NCBI GenBank assembly: GCA_015296085.1
Contig: DVDT01000005.1
Location: forward strand, 1-64,000
Length of the DNA: 64,000 nucleotides
Origin: Trichormus sp. M33_DOE_039
Lineage (GTDB): Bacteria > Cyanobacteriota > Cyanobacteriia > Cyanobacteriales > Nostocaceae
Direction of reading: 5' to 3'
This document shows positions 36,996 to 44,819 of this stretch, in pieces (the stretch's first letter is position 1; each line of letters begins with the position of its first letter). The notes under the pieces were generated by a model that did no database searches, was not told where the DNA came from, and worked only from the letters and a program-made list of their open reading frames with translations. The position numbers were made by a program, and so were the translations under genes.

Positions 36996-37252
36996 GATAA
37001 TTTAAAATCTTCTAAATCATCAAAAACACCTTCTGAATCTATGATTAAAGGTGTATCTTTTAAACATCCTGATGTTTCTTCAAAAAAGTTAGCAGGCCAA
37101 CCTTTACCTTTAGATTTTTTCTCCTGGTGAGAATCAGTAGCAGGTTGTAAAATCACAGTAATAGTTAAGTCAGTATTAGTAACATCTACAGGAATATCTA
37201 AATGTAATATTCCATCTTGTCCAACATGAGAATTTAAAGTTATTGTTTGCAT
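36992..37252 (-). CDS. vapB: VapB-type antitoxin
   Basis: An 86-residue protein directly upstream of, and overlapping, vapC. The N-terminus (MQTITLNSHVGQDGILHLDIP) is a beta-rich segment like those of AbrB/VapB-related antitoxins, and the C-terminus (GWPANFFEETSGCLKDTPLI) is the region expected to wrap around the PIN toxin. WPANFFEETSG is common in cyanobacterial antitoxins of this type. The role is inferred mainly from operon position. Confidence 0.85.
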   Translation of the reverse strand: MQTITLNSHVGQDGILHLDIPVDVTNTDLTITVILQPATDSHQEKKSKGKGWPANFFEETSGCLKDTPLIIDSEGVFDDLEDFKLS

Positions 37253-37340
37253 ACCATTATTTTCTACTAAACATATAGCTGAATTATATAAATAATTGTA
37301 GCGAGAATAATATTAGCGTAGATATCATCCTTATTTTAAA

Positions 37341-37366
37341 AGCGATACCTACGATAAGTTACCGCT
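37341..37366. repeat. 26-base imperfect palindrome, right of vapBC
   Basis: Inverted copy of 36539-36564 (24 of 26 positions match). It ends five bases from the stop codon of the small gene at 37372. Confidence 0.75.
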
Positions 37367-37371
37367 AAAAT

Positions 37372-37608
37372 CTACATCATAACTTCCTCACGCTGAGAAT
37401 CGAAAACTACTGTAAAGATACCATCAGGTATAAGTTGACGTAAAAGTTGCACATGACCGTCTGCATCAGACCGACTGCGAAATCTCGCCACAGTCACCCG
37501 TTGCATATCTGGGAGTAAACGAGTAATTGCCCACGAATTCAAGCGTTCTTTATATGTAATTGCCTGACCTTTCAATGTAGACTCTTGATAATTTGTATTT
37601 TGTGTCAT
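37372..37608 (-). CDS. Small conserved protein of unknown function
   Basis: A 78-residue protein, MTQNTNYQESTLKGQAITYK then ERLNSWAITRLLPDMQRVTV and ARFRSRSDADGHVQLLRQLI. The basic-helix plus beta pattern ending FTVVFDSQ repeats in a degenerate copy at 36350-36530. I chose the ATG at 37608; an upstream in-frame start at 37725 crosses a palindromic repeat and looks unreliable. The family is unknown to me. Presence of a decayed duplicate suggests a recurrent Nostoc gene. Confidence 0.7.
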   Translation of the reverse strand: MTQNTNYQESTLKGQAITYKERLNSWAITRLLPDMQRVTVARFRSRSDADGHVQLLRQLIPDGIFTVVFDSQREEVMM

Positions 37609-37754
37609 GATCGGGTTATTCACGAAAAGTGGAATGAGAAGCGTTAGCCAGTCTCTTGGCGGGGATGCTAACGCCTCCTCAATCATTGATTGAACCTGAA
37701 CTACACAGTATTTGTCAATTGTCAATACTTAGCGTCAACTTTTAACGCTAATCT

Positions 37755-37994
37755 ATGAACATTTTCCCGCCAAGTATGAATTTAAGAACATTGAGAAAAC
37801 GTACAGGACTAAAAATTAGTGATGTTGCTATTGAACTAAATTGCGCCTTATCTTCAATTCGCAATTGGGAAAAAGGGATAACAACGCCGAAAATGGAAGT
37901 ATGGCAAGTATTCCGCCTGCGAGATTTGTATCCATGTACAGAAGAGGAGTTAGTACAAGCGGTTAGGGAATCAATGCTGACTCAAGATACATAA
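37755..37994 (+). CDS. XRE-family helix-turn-helix regulator
   Basis: A 79-residue protein with a Cro/C1-type HTH: MNLRTLRKRTGLKISDVAIEL, then CALSSIRNWEKGITTPKMEVWQVFRLRDLYPC. The SIRNWEKG turn is the recognition-helix signature of XRE proteins. It probably represses its own promoter or nearby genes. The start may be the ATG at 37755 or the internal ATG eight codons later, which directly precedes the fold. xisHI follows on the same strand after 125 bases. Confidence 0.83.
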   Translation: MNIFPPSMNLRTLRKRTGLKISDVAIELNCALSSIRNWEKGITTPKMEVWQVFRLRDLYPCTEEELVQAVRESMLTQDT

Positions 37995-38119
37995 CTTTTG
38001 AGTGGAGAGCGTAGACGCGGAGCGGCTTGTCGATAGACATCGCCTGCCTCGATTTTTCGCTGATATAGTTTAATTAGGATAATTGGGATAACTACCTGGA
38101 TGTAATTACCAAAGCGACA

Positions 38120-38536
38120 ATGCCAGCCAAAGATATTTATCATGATGCTGTTAAAAATGCCTTAATTAAAGATGGCTGGACAATCACGGCTGATCCTTAT
38201 ACCATTAAATATGAAAAAGTACAGTTATTCGCTGATTTACTTGCTGATAGAACTCTAGAAATTGAACGAAATGGACAACAAATAGTTGTAGAAATTAAAA
38301 TTTTTATTACTCGTTCACCCATGCGTGAATTTGAAACAGCTTTAGGGCAGTATATTATATATCGCACATTATTAAAAACAATTTTTCCTGAAACTAAAAT
38401 TTATTTAGCTATCGGCACCACTATTTATCAATCGTTTTTTCAACAGAAAGCAATTTCAATGGTAATTGAAGAAAATAATTTACTTTTAATTGTTGTTGCT
38501 TTGAAAAAGGAGGAAGTTTTTCAATGGAGAAACTAA
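38120..38536 (+). CDS. xisH: XisH-family protein (fdxN-element excision controlling factor-like)
   Basis: A 138-residue protein starting MPAKDIYHDAVKNALIKDGWTIT, the XisH family signature, with a PD-(D/E)XK-like core (LFADLLADR, then IVVEIKIFI, where the ExK motif sits). In Anabaena XisH and XisI are needed for excision of the fdxN element in heterocysts by XisF. No recombinase or element border is seen here, and xisHI pairs exist in many copies, so excision control at this site is not implied. Its end overlaps xisI by 13 bases. Confidence 0.92.
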   Translation: MPAKDIYHDAVKNALIKDGWTITADPYTIKYEKVQLFADLLADRTLEIERNGQQIVVEIKIFITRSPMREFETALGQYIIYRTLLKTIFPETKIYLAIGTTIYQSFFQQKAISMVIEENNLLLIVVALKKEEVFQWRN

Positions 38537-38868
38537 CCAGCTATCGCAATTTAATTAAAAACATTCTCTCAGAATATGAAAAATTAGCCTCACAAACTCC
38601 TAACCCTTATGGAGTTGATAGTGTCTTAGCTTTTGATGAACAAAGAGATCAATATATTTGGTCTCAAGTTGGTTGGCATGACGATAAAAAAATTACTGCG
38701 ATTACTGTTTATATTCGCATTAAAAATGACAAGATATACATTGAAGAAGATTGGACTGAGGAAGGAATAGCAACGGAGTTAATACGCTTAGGTGTTCCGG
38801 CTAGTGATATTGTCTTGGCGTTTCAGCCACCAGAAGTGAGACAATACACAGAGTTTGCGATCGCCTAG
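38524..38868 (+). CDS. xisI: XisI-family protein
   Basis: A 114-residue partner of the preceding XisH protein. It shows the XisI layout: MEKLTSYRNLIKNILSEYEKLASQ, DEQRDQYIWSQVGW, IKNDKIYIEEDWTEEGIATELIRLGVPASDIVLAF and the terminal PPEVRQYTEFA. The start lies 13 bases inside xisH, consistent with coupled translation. The molecular role of XisI is not established; it acts with XisH in element excision in Anabaena. Confidence 0.92.
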   Translation: MEKLTSYRNLIKNILSEYEKLASQTPNPYGVDSVLAFDEQRDQYIWSQVGWHDDKKITAITVYIRIKNDKIYIEEDWTEEGIATELIRLGVPASDIVLAFQPPEVRQYTEFAIA

Positions 38869-38920
38869 AGTCATCATCAAAGTGCGATCGCTATAATCCC
38901 ACCTTTTCTAAAATTCCCAC

Positions 38921-39634
38921 TCAATCATGAACCGTTCCATCAGGCATGATTGCACCGACTAAATCCGCATTGGTGAAAATTGCCCCTGTTAAGTCTGCAC
39001 CTTGTAAATTTGCCTTTCGCAAAATCGCGCTATCGAAATTGGCATAACTTAAATCTGCACCTTGCAAACTAGCTTCACTTAAATCTGTGGCTAAGTTACC
39101 CCACTGGATGATTTTACCCAGATTAGCGCGACATAATTTGGCTTGATTTAAGTTGGCATGATGCAAAGAAGCAGCTCTCAAGTCAGCGTAACTCAAATCT
39201 GCACCAGTCAAAACCGCATATCCTAAATCTGTGCGTTGGTTGGAACTAGGGCGTAAGTCTGCTTGAAATAGCAGCGAACGGGATAAATTAGCACCATACA
39301 AATTAGCACCACACAAACTGGATTTAATTAAATTTGTGGCTTCTAAATGTGTTTTGACTAGTTTTGCACCCGTTAAATCCGCCTCTCGCAAAACAGCATG
39401 ATATAAATCGGCTTCACTCAAGTCTATGCCCCAAAGAATCGATTCGCTCAAATCTGCTTCTTTTAAACAAGCTTGACTGAGATTTGTTTTCCCCAGTCGT
39501 GTTTGGCGTAAATCAGCATAGCTAAAATCTGCACCTGTGAGGTTAGCATTAGTTAATTCCGCTTCTTGTAGATTCAGCTTTTGGAAATTTCTTTCACCAG
39601 CAGCATATAACTTGAGAATTTCGTTTATATCCAT
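38921..39634 (-). CDS. Pentapeptide-repeat protein
   Basis: A 237-residue protein composed almost entirely of A(D/N)LXX repeats (for example ADLSESILWGIDLSEADLYHAV and ANLYGANLSRSLLFQADL), predicted to fold into a right-handed quadrilateral beta-helix. Residues 1-18 (MDINEILKLYAAGERNFQ) form a short helical cap common in cyanobacterial members. The function of most is unknown; some mimic DNA. It is upstream of the sqr gene's 3' end with a 36-base gap, in the same direction, so the two may share transcription. Confidence 0.93.
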   Translation of the reverse strand: MDINEILKLYAAGERNFQKLNLQEAELTNANLTGADFSYADLRQTRLGKTNLSQACLKEADLSESILWGIDLSEADLYHAVLREADLTGAKLVKTHLEATNLIKSSLCGANLYGANLSRSLLFQADLRPSSNQRTDLGYAVLTGADLSYADLRAASLHHANLNQAKLCRANLGKIIQWGNLATDLSEASLQGADLSYANFDSAILRKANLQGADLTGAIFTNADLVGAIMPDGTVHD

Positions 39635-39670
39635 AATTAATATTTAAATCTTCCAAATTAGATTAAATCT

Positions 39671-40960
39671 TTAGTTACTTTCTCCATTATTTAGGATGGG
39701 AAGAGATGCTACTAAAGACAATCCCAATAATTTCAACATTAGTTTTTCAAACCAAGGTACAGCTAAACCAAATCGCATTTTAGCTAGAAAATACCTCTCA
39801 AACGCAGCTTTAGCCCAACTTACCCAAGCACCACTCAACGCTACAGCCCGCCGACGTTTACCTGTGACTACATCCGGTAACACTGGATTAGCCAAAAATA
39901 AAATTCCTGAATCACCAAAGTCAGCAAAGCAAATAGCATCAAGGGTTGGGGTGACTGGATGGGCAGAATATACTCCCAATTCAATGGCAATATTATGTGC
40001 CACTGCCATTCCCATTGCTTCTGTCATCTGTCCAGTTTTGGGTACTCCCAAGGGAATAGCCGTTACTTCTGGCGGCTTGATTTGTACTGCAACTCCTATG
40101 GCGTAAATTGAGGAATATTCAGGATGTCTGTATGTCGGTAATACGGGAATAAAGCCATCTTGATTGCCTAATCCTGGGACTTGGCGCACAAAACGCGCTC
40201 CCCGAAAGGGCGGTAGTAACATTGAGTAGGCAAATGGCAAGACTCTACCATTTCCTAAATGAATCTGATTTGGCTCAATTCCTGTCACTGTGGCGTTTTC
40301 AATAACTTCTACATCCCGTTGCGCCATGAATTTTTTCACTAATTCGGCAGAATTAGCCATCCCCCCAATACCCAAGTGTCCTGCATAGGGTTCTGGAGTG
40401 ACAAAAGTAATTGATACCTGTTTCCGTAATCCTTTTTTCCTGAGAACGTAGTCTGCTAGCAAGGTAAACTCGTAGGCAGGGCCTAGACAACTCGTTTTTG
40501 GTAATGCCCCTACTACTAAGGGCCCCGGTGCAAGGAGAAATTTTTGCCACGCCTGCAAAGCTTTGAGGGCATGATGAGGATTACATACTGATTGGGTATA
40601 TCCATCCGGCCCTAAACCTGGTACAGCATCTAATGCTAGTTCTGCACCTGTGGCAATAATCAAGTAATCGTAGGCAATCTTTTGTTCTCCCAAGGAGATT
40701 TTCTGGTCTTGCGGATTTAAGTGGTCTACTCGTCCTTGTATCCAGTTAATTCCTCGGTGTCGCAACCTTGTTTCTAAGCTTACCTGGATAGACTCCAGAG
40801 AACTTAAGCCCATTGCTACCCAAGGTAATGAAGGAATAAAGGTGAAATTAGGTGTTTCGGAAATGACGGTAACTTGATGTTGTTTGGGGAGGATATGTCT
40901 TAATTCATAAGCGGTAGGTAAACCTCCCAACCCTGCACCGATGATGACAATGTGAGCCAT
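39671..40960 (-). CDS. sqr: Sulfide:quinone oxidoreductase
   Basis: A 429-residue flavoprotein of the SQR/FCSD type. FAD binding is by IVIIGAGLGGLPTAYEL. Three cysteines, Cys126 (SVCNPHH), Cys158 (KTSCLGPAYEF) and Cys344 (DAICFAD), keep the spacing of the catalytic cysteines of bacterial SQR. A C-terminal amphipathic region (SWAKAAFERYFLAKMRFGLAVPWFEKLMLKLLG) would attach it to the membrane. It oxidises sulfide and reduces plastoquinone. It is divergent from petC, sharing a 248-base promoter region with a candidate ArsR operator. Confidence 0.87.
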   Translation of the reverse strand: MAHIVIIGAGLGGLPTAYELRHILPKQHQVTVISETPNFTFIPSLPWVAMGLSSLESIQVSLETRLRHRGINWIQGRVDHLNPQDQKISLGEQKIAYDYLIIATGAELALDAVPGLGPDGYTQSVCNPHHALKALQAWQKFLLAPGPLVVGALPKTSCLGPAYEFTLLADYVLRKKGLRKQVSITFVTPEPYAGHLGIGGMANSAELVKKFMAQRDVEVIENATVTGIEPNQIHLGNGRVLPFAYSMLLPPFRGARFVRQVPGLGNQDGFIPVLPTYRHPEYSSIYAIGVAVQIKPPEVTAIPLGVPKTGQMTEAMGMAVAHNIAIELGVYSAHPVTPTLDAICFADFGDSGILFLANPVLPDVVTGKRRRAVALSGAWVSWAKAAFERYFLAKMRFGLAVPWFEKLMLKLLGLSLVASLPILNNGESN

Positions 40961-41156
40961 TGCAGGAATTCTCCAAATATTAATTAGGTGGCGAGGGAAG
41001 AGAGAAGGGAGTTTTTCATGCGATCGCTCTGTAATTCTTCATACTCAGTCTTGGTTATCATAGATTATTTTCTATTTTTATCATTTGTTGTTTAACAGAA
41101 CTCATGTATTACTTTTCATTAAGCTCCTAATATTGATGTTGACCCGCAAGTTTTAT

Positions 41157-41171
41157 ATAACTATATAGTAG
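41157..41171. promoter_or_regulatory. Candidate ArsR-type operator between sqr and petC
   Basis: ATAACTATATAGTAG, an imperfect inverted repeat, lies 37 bases before the petC start and about 200 bases before sqr. A TTGACC hexamer begins 18 bases to the left. Closely related sequences lie at 44985-44999 (reverse complement) and 46746-46760 in front of psbA/NMO and arsR. Confidence 0.55.
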
Positions 41172-41208
41172 TATAATAAATAAATATTAACAAAGGGTAA
41201 AAAAAATT

Positions 41209-41745
41209 ATGGACGATAGCTTAAGCTTGCCGAATCCTTCTGTCTCTAGACGGCAACTTCTGAATTTCTTCACTGGGGCTATTGTTGCAGCTACGGCTAG
41301 TGCTGCCCTATATCCTGGGACTAAGTTTTTTGTGCCGCCAGCTGAAAGCACTGATGCAGATGGTAGTATCCTTGCTAAAGACCAGCTTGGTCATCCTATT
41401 CCAGCCAGCCAAATTTTAGCTGAACCAACAGGAACAAGGGCTTTAATTGCTGGACTAGCAGGTGAGCCTACTTATTTAACCGTTAAGGAAGATGGCACTC
41501 TTGATCCTGTGGGTATTGTGAATAACTGTACTCATTTGGGTTGCACCTTCCCTTGGAATCCTGTTGATCAACAGTTCCAATGTCCTTGTCACGGTTCACG
41601 CTACGATGCTCAAGGTGCGGTGGAACGGGGGCCTGCTAACCGTCCTCTGAAGTTGGTTCATGTTCAAGTTAAAGATGATTACATTTGGATTTCACCTTGG
41701 CAAGAGACAGATCCTCGGACTGGTGAAAAGGCTTGGTGGGTTTAA
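41209..41745 (+). CDS. petC: Rieske iron-sulfur protein of cytochrome b6f (PetC paralogue)
   Basis: A 178-residue protein with a twin-arginine-type N-terminus (SRRQLLNFFTGAIVAATASAALY) forming the single membrane span, and the two Rieske boxes CTHLGC (107-112) and CPCHGS (125-130). Cys107, His109, Cys125 and His128 ligate the [2Fe-2S] cluster, and Cys112/Cys127 form the disulfide. It takes electrons from plastoquinol in the b6f complex. Its pairing with sqr marks it as a specialised paralogue rather than the main petC, which normally lies beside petA. Confidence 0.9.
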   Translation: MDDSLSLPNPSVSRRQLLNFFTGAIVAATASAALYPGTKFFVPPAESTDADGSILAKDQLGHPIPASQILAEPTGTRALIAGLAGEPTYLTVKEDGTLDPVGIVNNCTHLGCTFPWNPVDQQFQCPCHGSRYDAQGAVERGPANRPLKLVHVQVKDDYIWISPWQETDPRTGEKAWWV

Positions 41746-41761
41746 ATCAGTTATCAGTCCA

Positions 41762-41826
41762 GTAAGGTGCGTCAGTGCAATGAAACTTAACTAGACCAAG
41801 AAATTATTAATACTGACGCACCCTAC
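41762..41826. repeat. 65-base MITE-like inverted repeat element
   Basis: Begins GTAAGGTGCGTCAGT and ends ACTGACGCACCCTAC, which are inverted copies at 14 of 15 positions. It starts 17 bases after the petC stop, and the truncated rhodanese frame opens at its right end, so its insertion or an associated deletion may have removed the rhodanese 5' end. Confidence 0.75.
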
Positions 41827-41837
41827 CAACTCACTGG

Positions 41838-42017
41838 GTGTTACCGGAGTGGTTTCGGCAATTACCTCAAGATCAAGCGATCGCAGTTATTTGTTTAACA
41901 GCTCATCGCAGCCCAATTGCTGCATCTCAACTTGTCACAGCAGGCTGGAAAAAAGTATACAACATTAGTGGGGGTATGGTGGAGTGGCAGCGAGCGCATC
42001 TCGAAATTTGTAAATAA
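41838..42017 (+). pseudogene. Rhodanese-like sulfurtransferase, C-terminal fragment
   Basis: Reads WFRQLPQDQAIAVICLTAHR, then SPIAASQLVTAGWKKVYNIS and GGMVEWQRAHLEICK to a TAA at 42015-42017. CLTAHRSP is the rhodanese active-site loop with the persulfide-bearing Cys, and SGGMVEWQ is the closing signature. The first half of the roughly 110-residue domain is missing; the frame opens within a MITE-like repeat and only a GTG at 41838 could start it. It is probably non-functional. Rhodaneses move sulfane sulfur, in keeping with the sqr neighbour. Confidence 0.85.
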
Positions 42018-42028
42018 GGAGGCTCTCA

Positions 42029-42706
42029 ATGGGAACGCAAATTTCCCAAAACCCAAAATTTTACAAAAGTTTGTTAGCTTGGGGACTATCAAAAGCTAAC
42101 TCAGCAGACGAGAGTAGGATTAAACTCAAAAATTGCAGCGGATATTCTTCTTTAGGCGCACTGAAACAGGCTCTTTTTAGTGATTTACAGGGGACTGTTC
42201 TGGAAATTGGGCCAGGTGCAGGAGTGAATTTATCATACTATCCGAATGACATTCACTGGATAGGAGTCGAACCTAATTCTTTCATGCACCAATATATTCA
42301 GCAGCAATCTGAACAGTTTGGTTTCCAGAATATTGAGATTCGCAACGGCTCGGCGGAAAATTTACCAGTCGCAGATAACAGCATAGATACGGTAGTTAGC
42401 ACCTATGTTCTTTGCTCGGTAAATAATGTAATGGGTAGCTTACAGGAAATTTTGCGAGTTCTCAAACCCGGTGGTCAATTTCTATTTGTTGAACACGTTG
42501 CGGCTGATTGTGGTAGTTGGTCGTGCAGGCTGCAAAATGGGATTGAGCCGATTTGGAAGGTGATGTTTGATGGTTGTCACCCTAACCGTCAAACCTGGCT
42601 GGCTTTAGAAAATGCGAGTTTTAAAAGTGTAGATTATCGTCGCTTTCAGGTTTCTTTTCCCATTGTCAGTCCCCACATTGCTGGGGTGGCAATCAAAGCT
42701 CATTAG
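42029..42706 (+). CDS. Class I SAM-dependent methyltransferase, METTL7/TMT1-like
   Basis: A 225-residue methyltransferase with SAM motif VLEIGPGAGVNLSYYP, acidic loop GVEPN, and the blocks GSAENLPVADNSIDTVVSTYVLCSV, EILRVLKPGGQFLFVEHV and ...PIWKVMFDGCHPNRQTWLALENA. These match the METTL7A/B (TMT1A/B) family, whose animal members methylate thiols including hydrogen sulfide. An AAGGAGG ribosome-binding site stands 7 bases before the ATG at 42029. In this sulfide-linked island a thiol or sulfide substrate is a reasonable inference. Confidence 0.8.
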   Translation: MGTQISQNPKFYKSLLAWGLSKANSADESRIKLKNCSGYSSLGALKQALFSDLQGTVLEIGPGAGVNLSYYPNDIHWIGVEPNSFMHQYIQQQSEQFGFQNIEIRNGSAENLPVADNSIDTVVSTYVLCSVNNVMGSLQEILRVLKPGGQFLFVEHVAADCGSWSCRLQNGIEPIWKVMFDGCHPNRQTWLALENASFKSVDYRRFQVSFPIVSPHIAGVAIKAH

Positions 42707-42763
42707 TCGGAATTTAAACGCAGAGGTACGCGGAGAGTTTTTTTAAGAGGAATTGGTGAGAAT

Positions 42764-43771
42764 ATGCAATTATCAAAGACTAATCTTTCGGAACGTTTGG
42801 ATCATGTTTATGATGCAATTATTGTGGGCGGTGGTGCAGGGGGGCTGTCTGCGGGTATTTACTTACAAAGGTATCTACTTTCTAGTCTAATTATTGACAA
42901 GGGTAAGGCTCGTTCTTTCTGGATGCAGGAATTACATAATTATCTGGGTTTACCTCCTGATACTCCTGGGCGTGTGTTGTTGCAGCAGGGTAAGAAGCAT
43001 TATGACTCTCTGGATGGGGATTTCTTAAATGCTTATGTTGAGGAGGTGGTGGACGAGGGTGATACTTTTGCGGTGCGGGTAAAAGTTGGTCGTCAAAATA
43101 GTATTTACTCTGTGTTGCGATCTAAGTATCTAATTGCGGCTAGTGGGATTATTGACCATCTCCCGCCTTTGGAAAATATGCAGAATGTATTTGAATACGC
43201 TGGCTATAACTTGCACGTTTGTATGGTGTGCGATGGTTATGAAATGGCTGATAAGCAATGCGGGTTTTTTGCGGGGAGTGAGGCCAGTATTGAAGATATG
43301 GTATTTAGTCTCAGTTGGTTTACGCCCTACATTACTATTTTCACTCACGGGTTATTTACTGTGAGTGCAGAATTACGTTCTAAATTACAGCAGTATGGTT
43401 ATCGCTTGCTGGAAACTCCTATTAAGCAATTTTTGGGTAAAAACCATCACATGACAGGGGTGGAATTAGTTGATGGTTCGGTGGTTGAGTTGGAAACTGG
43501 TTTAATTGCAATGGGTTCTCACTATCACAACACCTATCTGGAAGGATTTAATTTAGAACGCAAAGGGGGATATTTAATCACAGATCAGATGGGACGGACT
43601 TCTCACCCGCGCATTTTTGCAATTGGAGATTTGAAGGTGGGTTTAAATCAGGTGGTGATTGCGGCGGGTGATGGTGCATTGGCTGCAACGCAGATTTGGC
43701 GAGAAATCCGCCGTGCTGTCGGTGCTAGACCTTGGCTGTCAAATCTGCCATCAGCTCTGACACAGAAATGA
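42764..43771 (+). CDS. Thioredoxin-reductase-like NAD(P)/FAD oxidoreductase with CxxC
   Basis: A 335-residue flavoprotein. The FAD site is DAIIVGGGAGGLSAGIYL, the redox site is HVCMVCDGYE (CxxC as in thioredoxin reductase), and GDLKVGLNQVVIAAGDGALAA is the C-terminal FAD motif. The second dinucleotide site (FFAGSEASIEDM) departs from GxGxxA, so the electron donor may not be NADPH. It could reduce a thiol, persulfide or small redox protein. It follows the methyltransferase by 57 bases and its 3' end overlaps the convergent NMO gene by 47 bases. Confidence 0.82.
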   Translation: MQLSKTNLSERLDHVYDAIIVGGGAGGLSAGIYLQRYLLSSLIIDKGKARSFWMQELHNYLGLPPDTPGRVLLQQGKKHYDSLDGDFLNAYVEEVVDEGDTFAVRVKVGRQNSIYSVLRSKYLIAASGIIDHLPPLENMQNVFEYAGYNLHVCMVCDGYEMADKQCGFFAGSEASIEDMVFSLSWFTPYITIFTHGLFTVSAELRSKLQQYGYRLLETPIKQFLGKNHHMTGVELVDGSVVELETGLIAMGSHYHNTYLEGFNLERKGGYLITDQMGRTSHPRIFAIGDLKVGLNQVVIAAGDGALAATQIWREIRRAVGARPWLSNLPSALTQK

Positions 43772-44819
43772 TGCGCTGATTTTGACTCACATTTGCACCA
43801 GAAAAGATTAAACCATTTTCTACGTCGCCACGGGCTGCTTGAGATAGGGCATTCAGTAGACAATAGGTTTTACCTTTGTCTCGAAATAAACAGATTTCTA
43901 AACAGTTGGCAATACATCGCCTCTGTTGGGCTGAATCTGCCATAATCTGTTCTGCGAAGGGATTACGTAAAGCTCGGCTGGGTTTACCGACAGGACTGGG
44001 TACGGTGACTATATCTTCTGGGTTGGCTTGCAAATGACGTTCTTTATAATTTTGATGGGCATCACATTCAATTGTAGTGATGAAGCGTGTACCCATTTTT
44101 ACACCGTCTGCGCCCATTGCTAAGATTTGATCTATGTCGGCGCGATCGCTAATTCCCCCTGTCACAATTAAAGGTATCCTCACACCCATTGTCTCAGTTA
44201 AATATTCTCGCACTTGTGAAATCACCCAGGCGATCGAGAATCCTGGAACGTTGATTTGTTCACATTGGGTAAAATGTCCCCCTACTTTCTGGCAATTTTC
44301 CAGAATCAAGGCATCGGGTAGACGATTATATCGACTTTTCCAAGTCTGACAAAGATATTGGGCTGAGTCTGCATTGGCGACAGTTGGCACTAAAGCCACA
44401 TCAGGATAATCGGCGGTATACTCTGGTAAATTTAAAGCTACTGCACCCCCTGTCACAATCAGATTTGCGCCCTCGGCAGCTGCGGTTTTTGCTAATTCTG
44501 GGTAATCTTTCGTACCTACAAGAATATTCACCCCAATTACCCCATCAGGGCTAATACTCCTAGCTTTGGCTAATTCATCAATTAAAGCTAGGCGATTAGC
44601 TGTAAAAAAACTACTCTTTTGACGGGGGTTAAAATACGGTGAATCCAAGCCAATCCCCAGGGTGGCAATCATCCCCACCCCGCCAGCATTGGCAACTGCT
44701 CCAGCCAATTTTGCACCAGATACCCGCACCGCCATTGCAGCTTGCATGATGGGATAACGTGCAATATGTTTACCAATCTGCAAGGGATGAAGGTTCGAGT
44801 GCATGACAAATTTGCTCAT
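43725..44819 (-). CDS. Nitronate monooxygenase / 2-nitropropane dioxygenase-like flavoprotein
   Basis: A 364-residue TIM-barrel FMN protein: MQAAMAVRVSGAKLAGAVANAGGVGMIATLG binds FMN in the first strands, ILVGTKDYPELAKTAAAEGANLIVTGGA follows, and TGGISDRADIDQILAMGADGVKMGTRF is the phosphate-binding segment. The C-terminus contains CIANCLEICLFRDKGKTYCLLNALSQAARGD, a Cys-rich tail seen in one NMO subgroup. The natural substrate is unclear. It is divergent from psbA, sharing a 386-base region with the candidate ArsR operator. Confidence 0.82.
   Translation of the reverse strand: MSKFVMHSNLHPLQIGKHIARYPIMQAAMAVRVSGAKLAGAVANAGGVGMIATLGIGLDSPYFNPRQKSSFFTANRLALIDELAKARSISPDGVIGVNILVGTKDYPELAKTAAAEGANLIVTGGAVALNLPEYTADYPDVALVPTVANADSAQYLCQTWKSRYNRLPDALILENCQKVGGHFTQCEQINVPGFSIAWVISQVREYLTETMGVRIPLIVTGGISDRADIDQILAMGADGVKMGTRFITTIECDAHQNYKERHLQANPEDIVTVPSPVGKPSRALRNPFAEQIMADSAQQRRCIANCLEICLFRDKGKTYCLLNALSQAARGDVENGLIFSGANVSQNQRIISVSELMADLTAKV

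Noticed and set aside
38120-38868. An fdxN-like excision element at the xisHI genes
   Set aside because: No recombinase gene and no direct-repeat borders were seen in the window.
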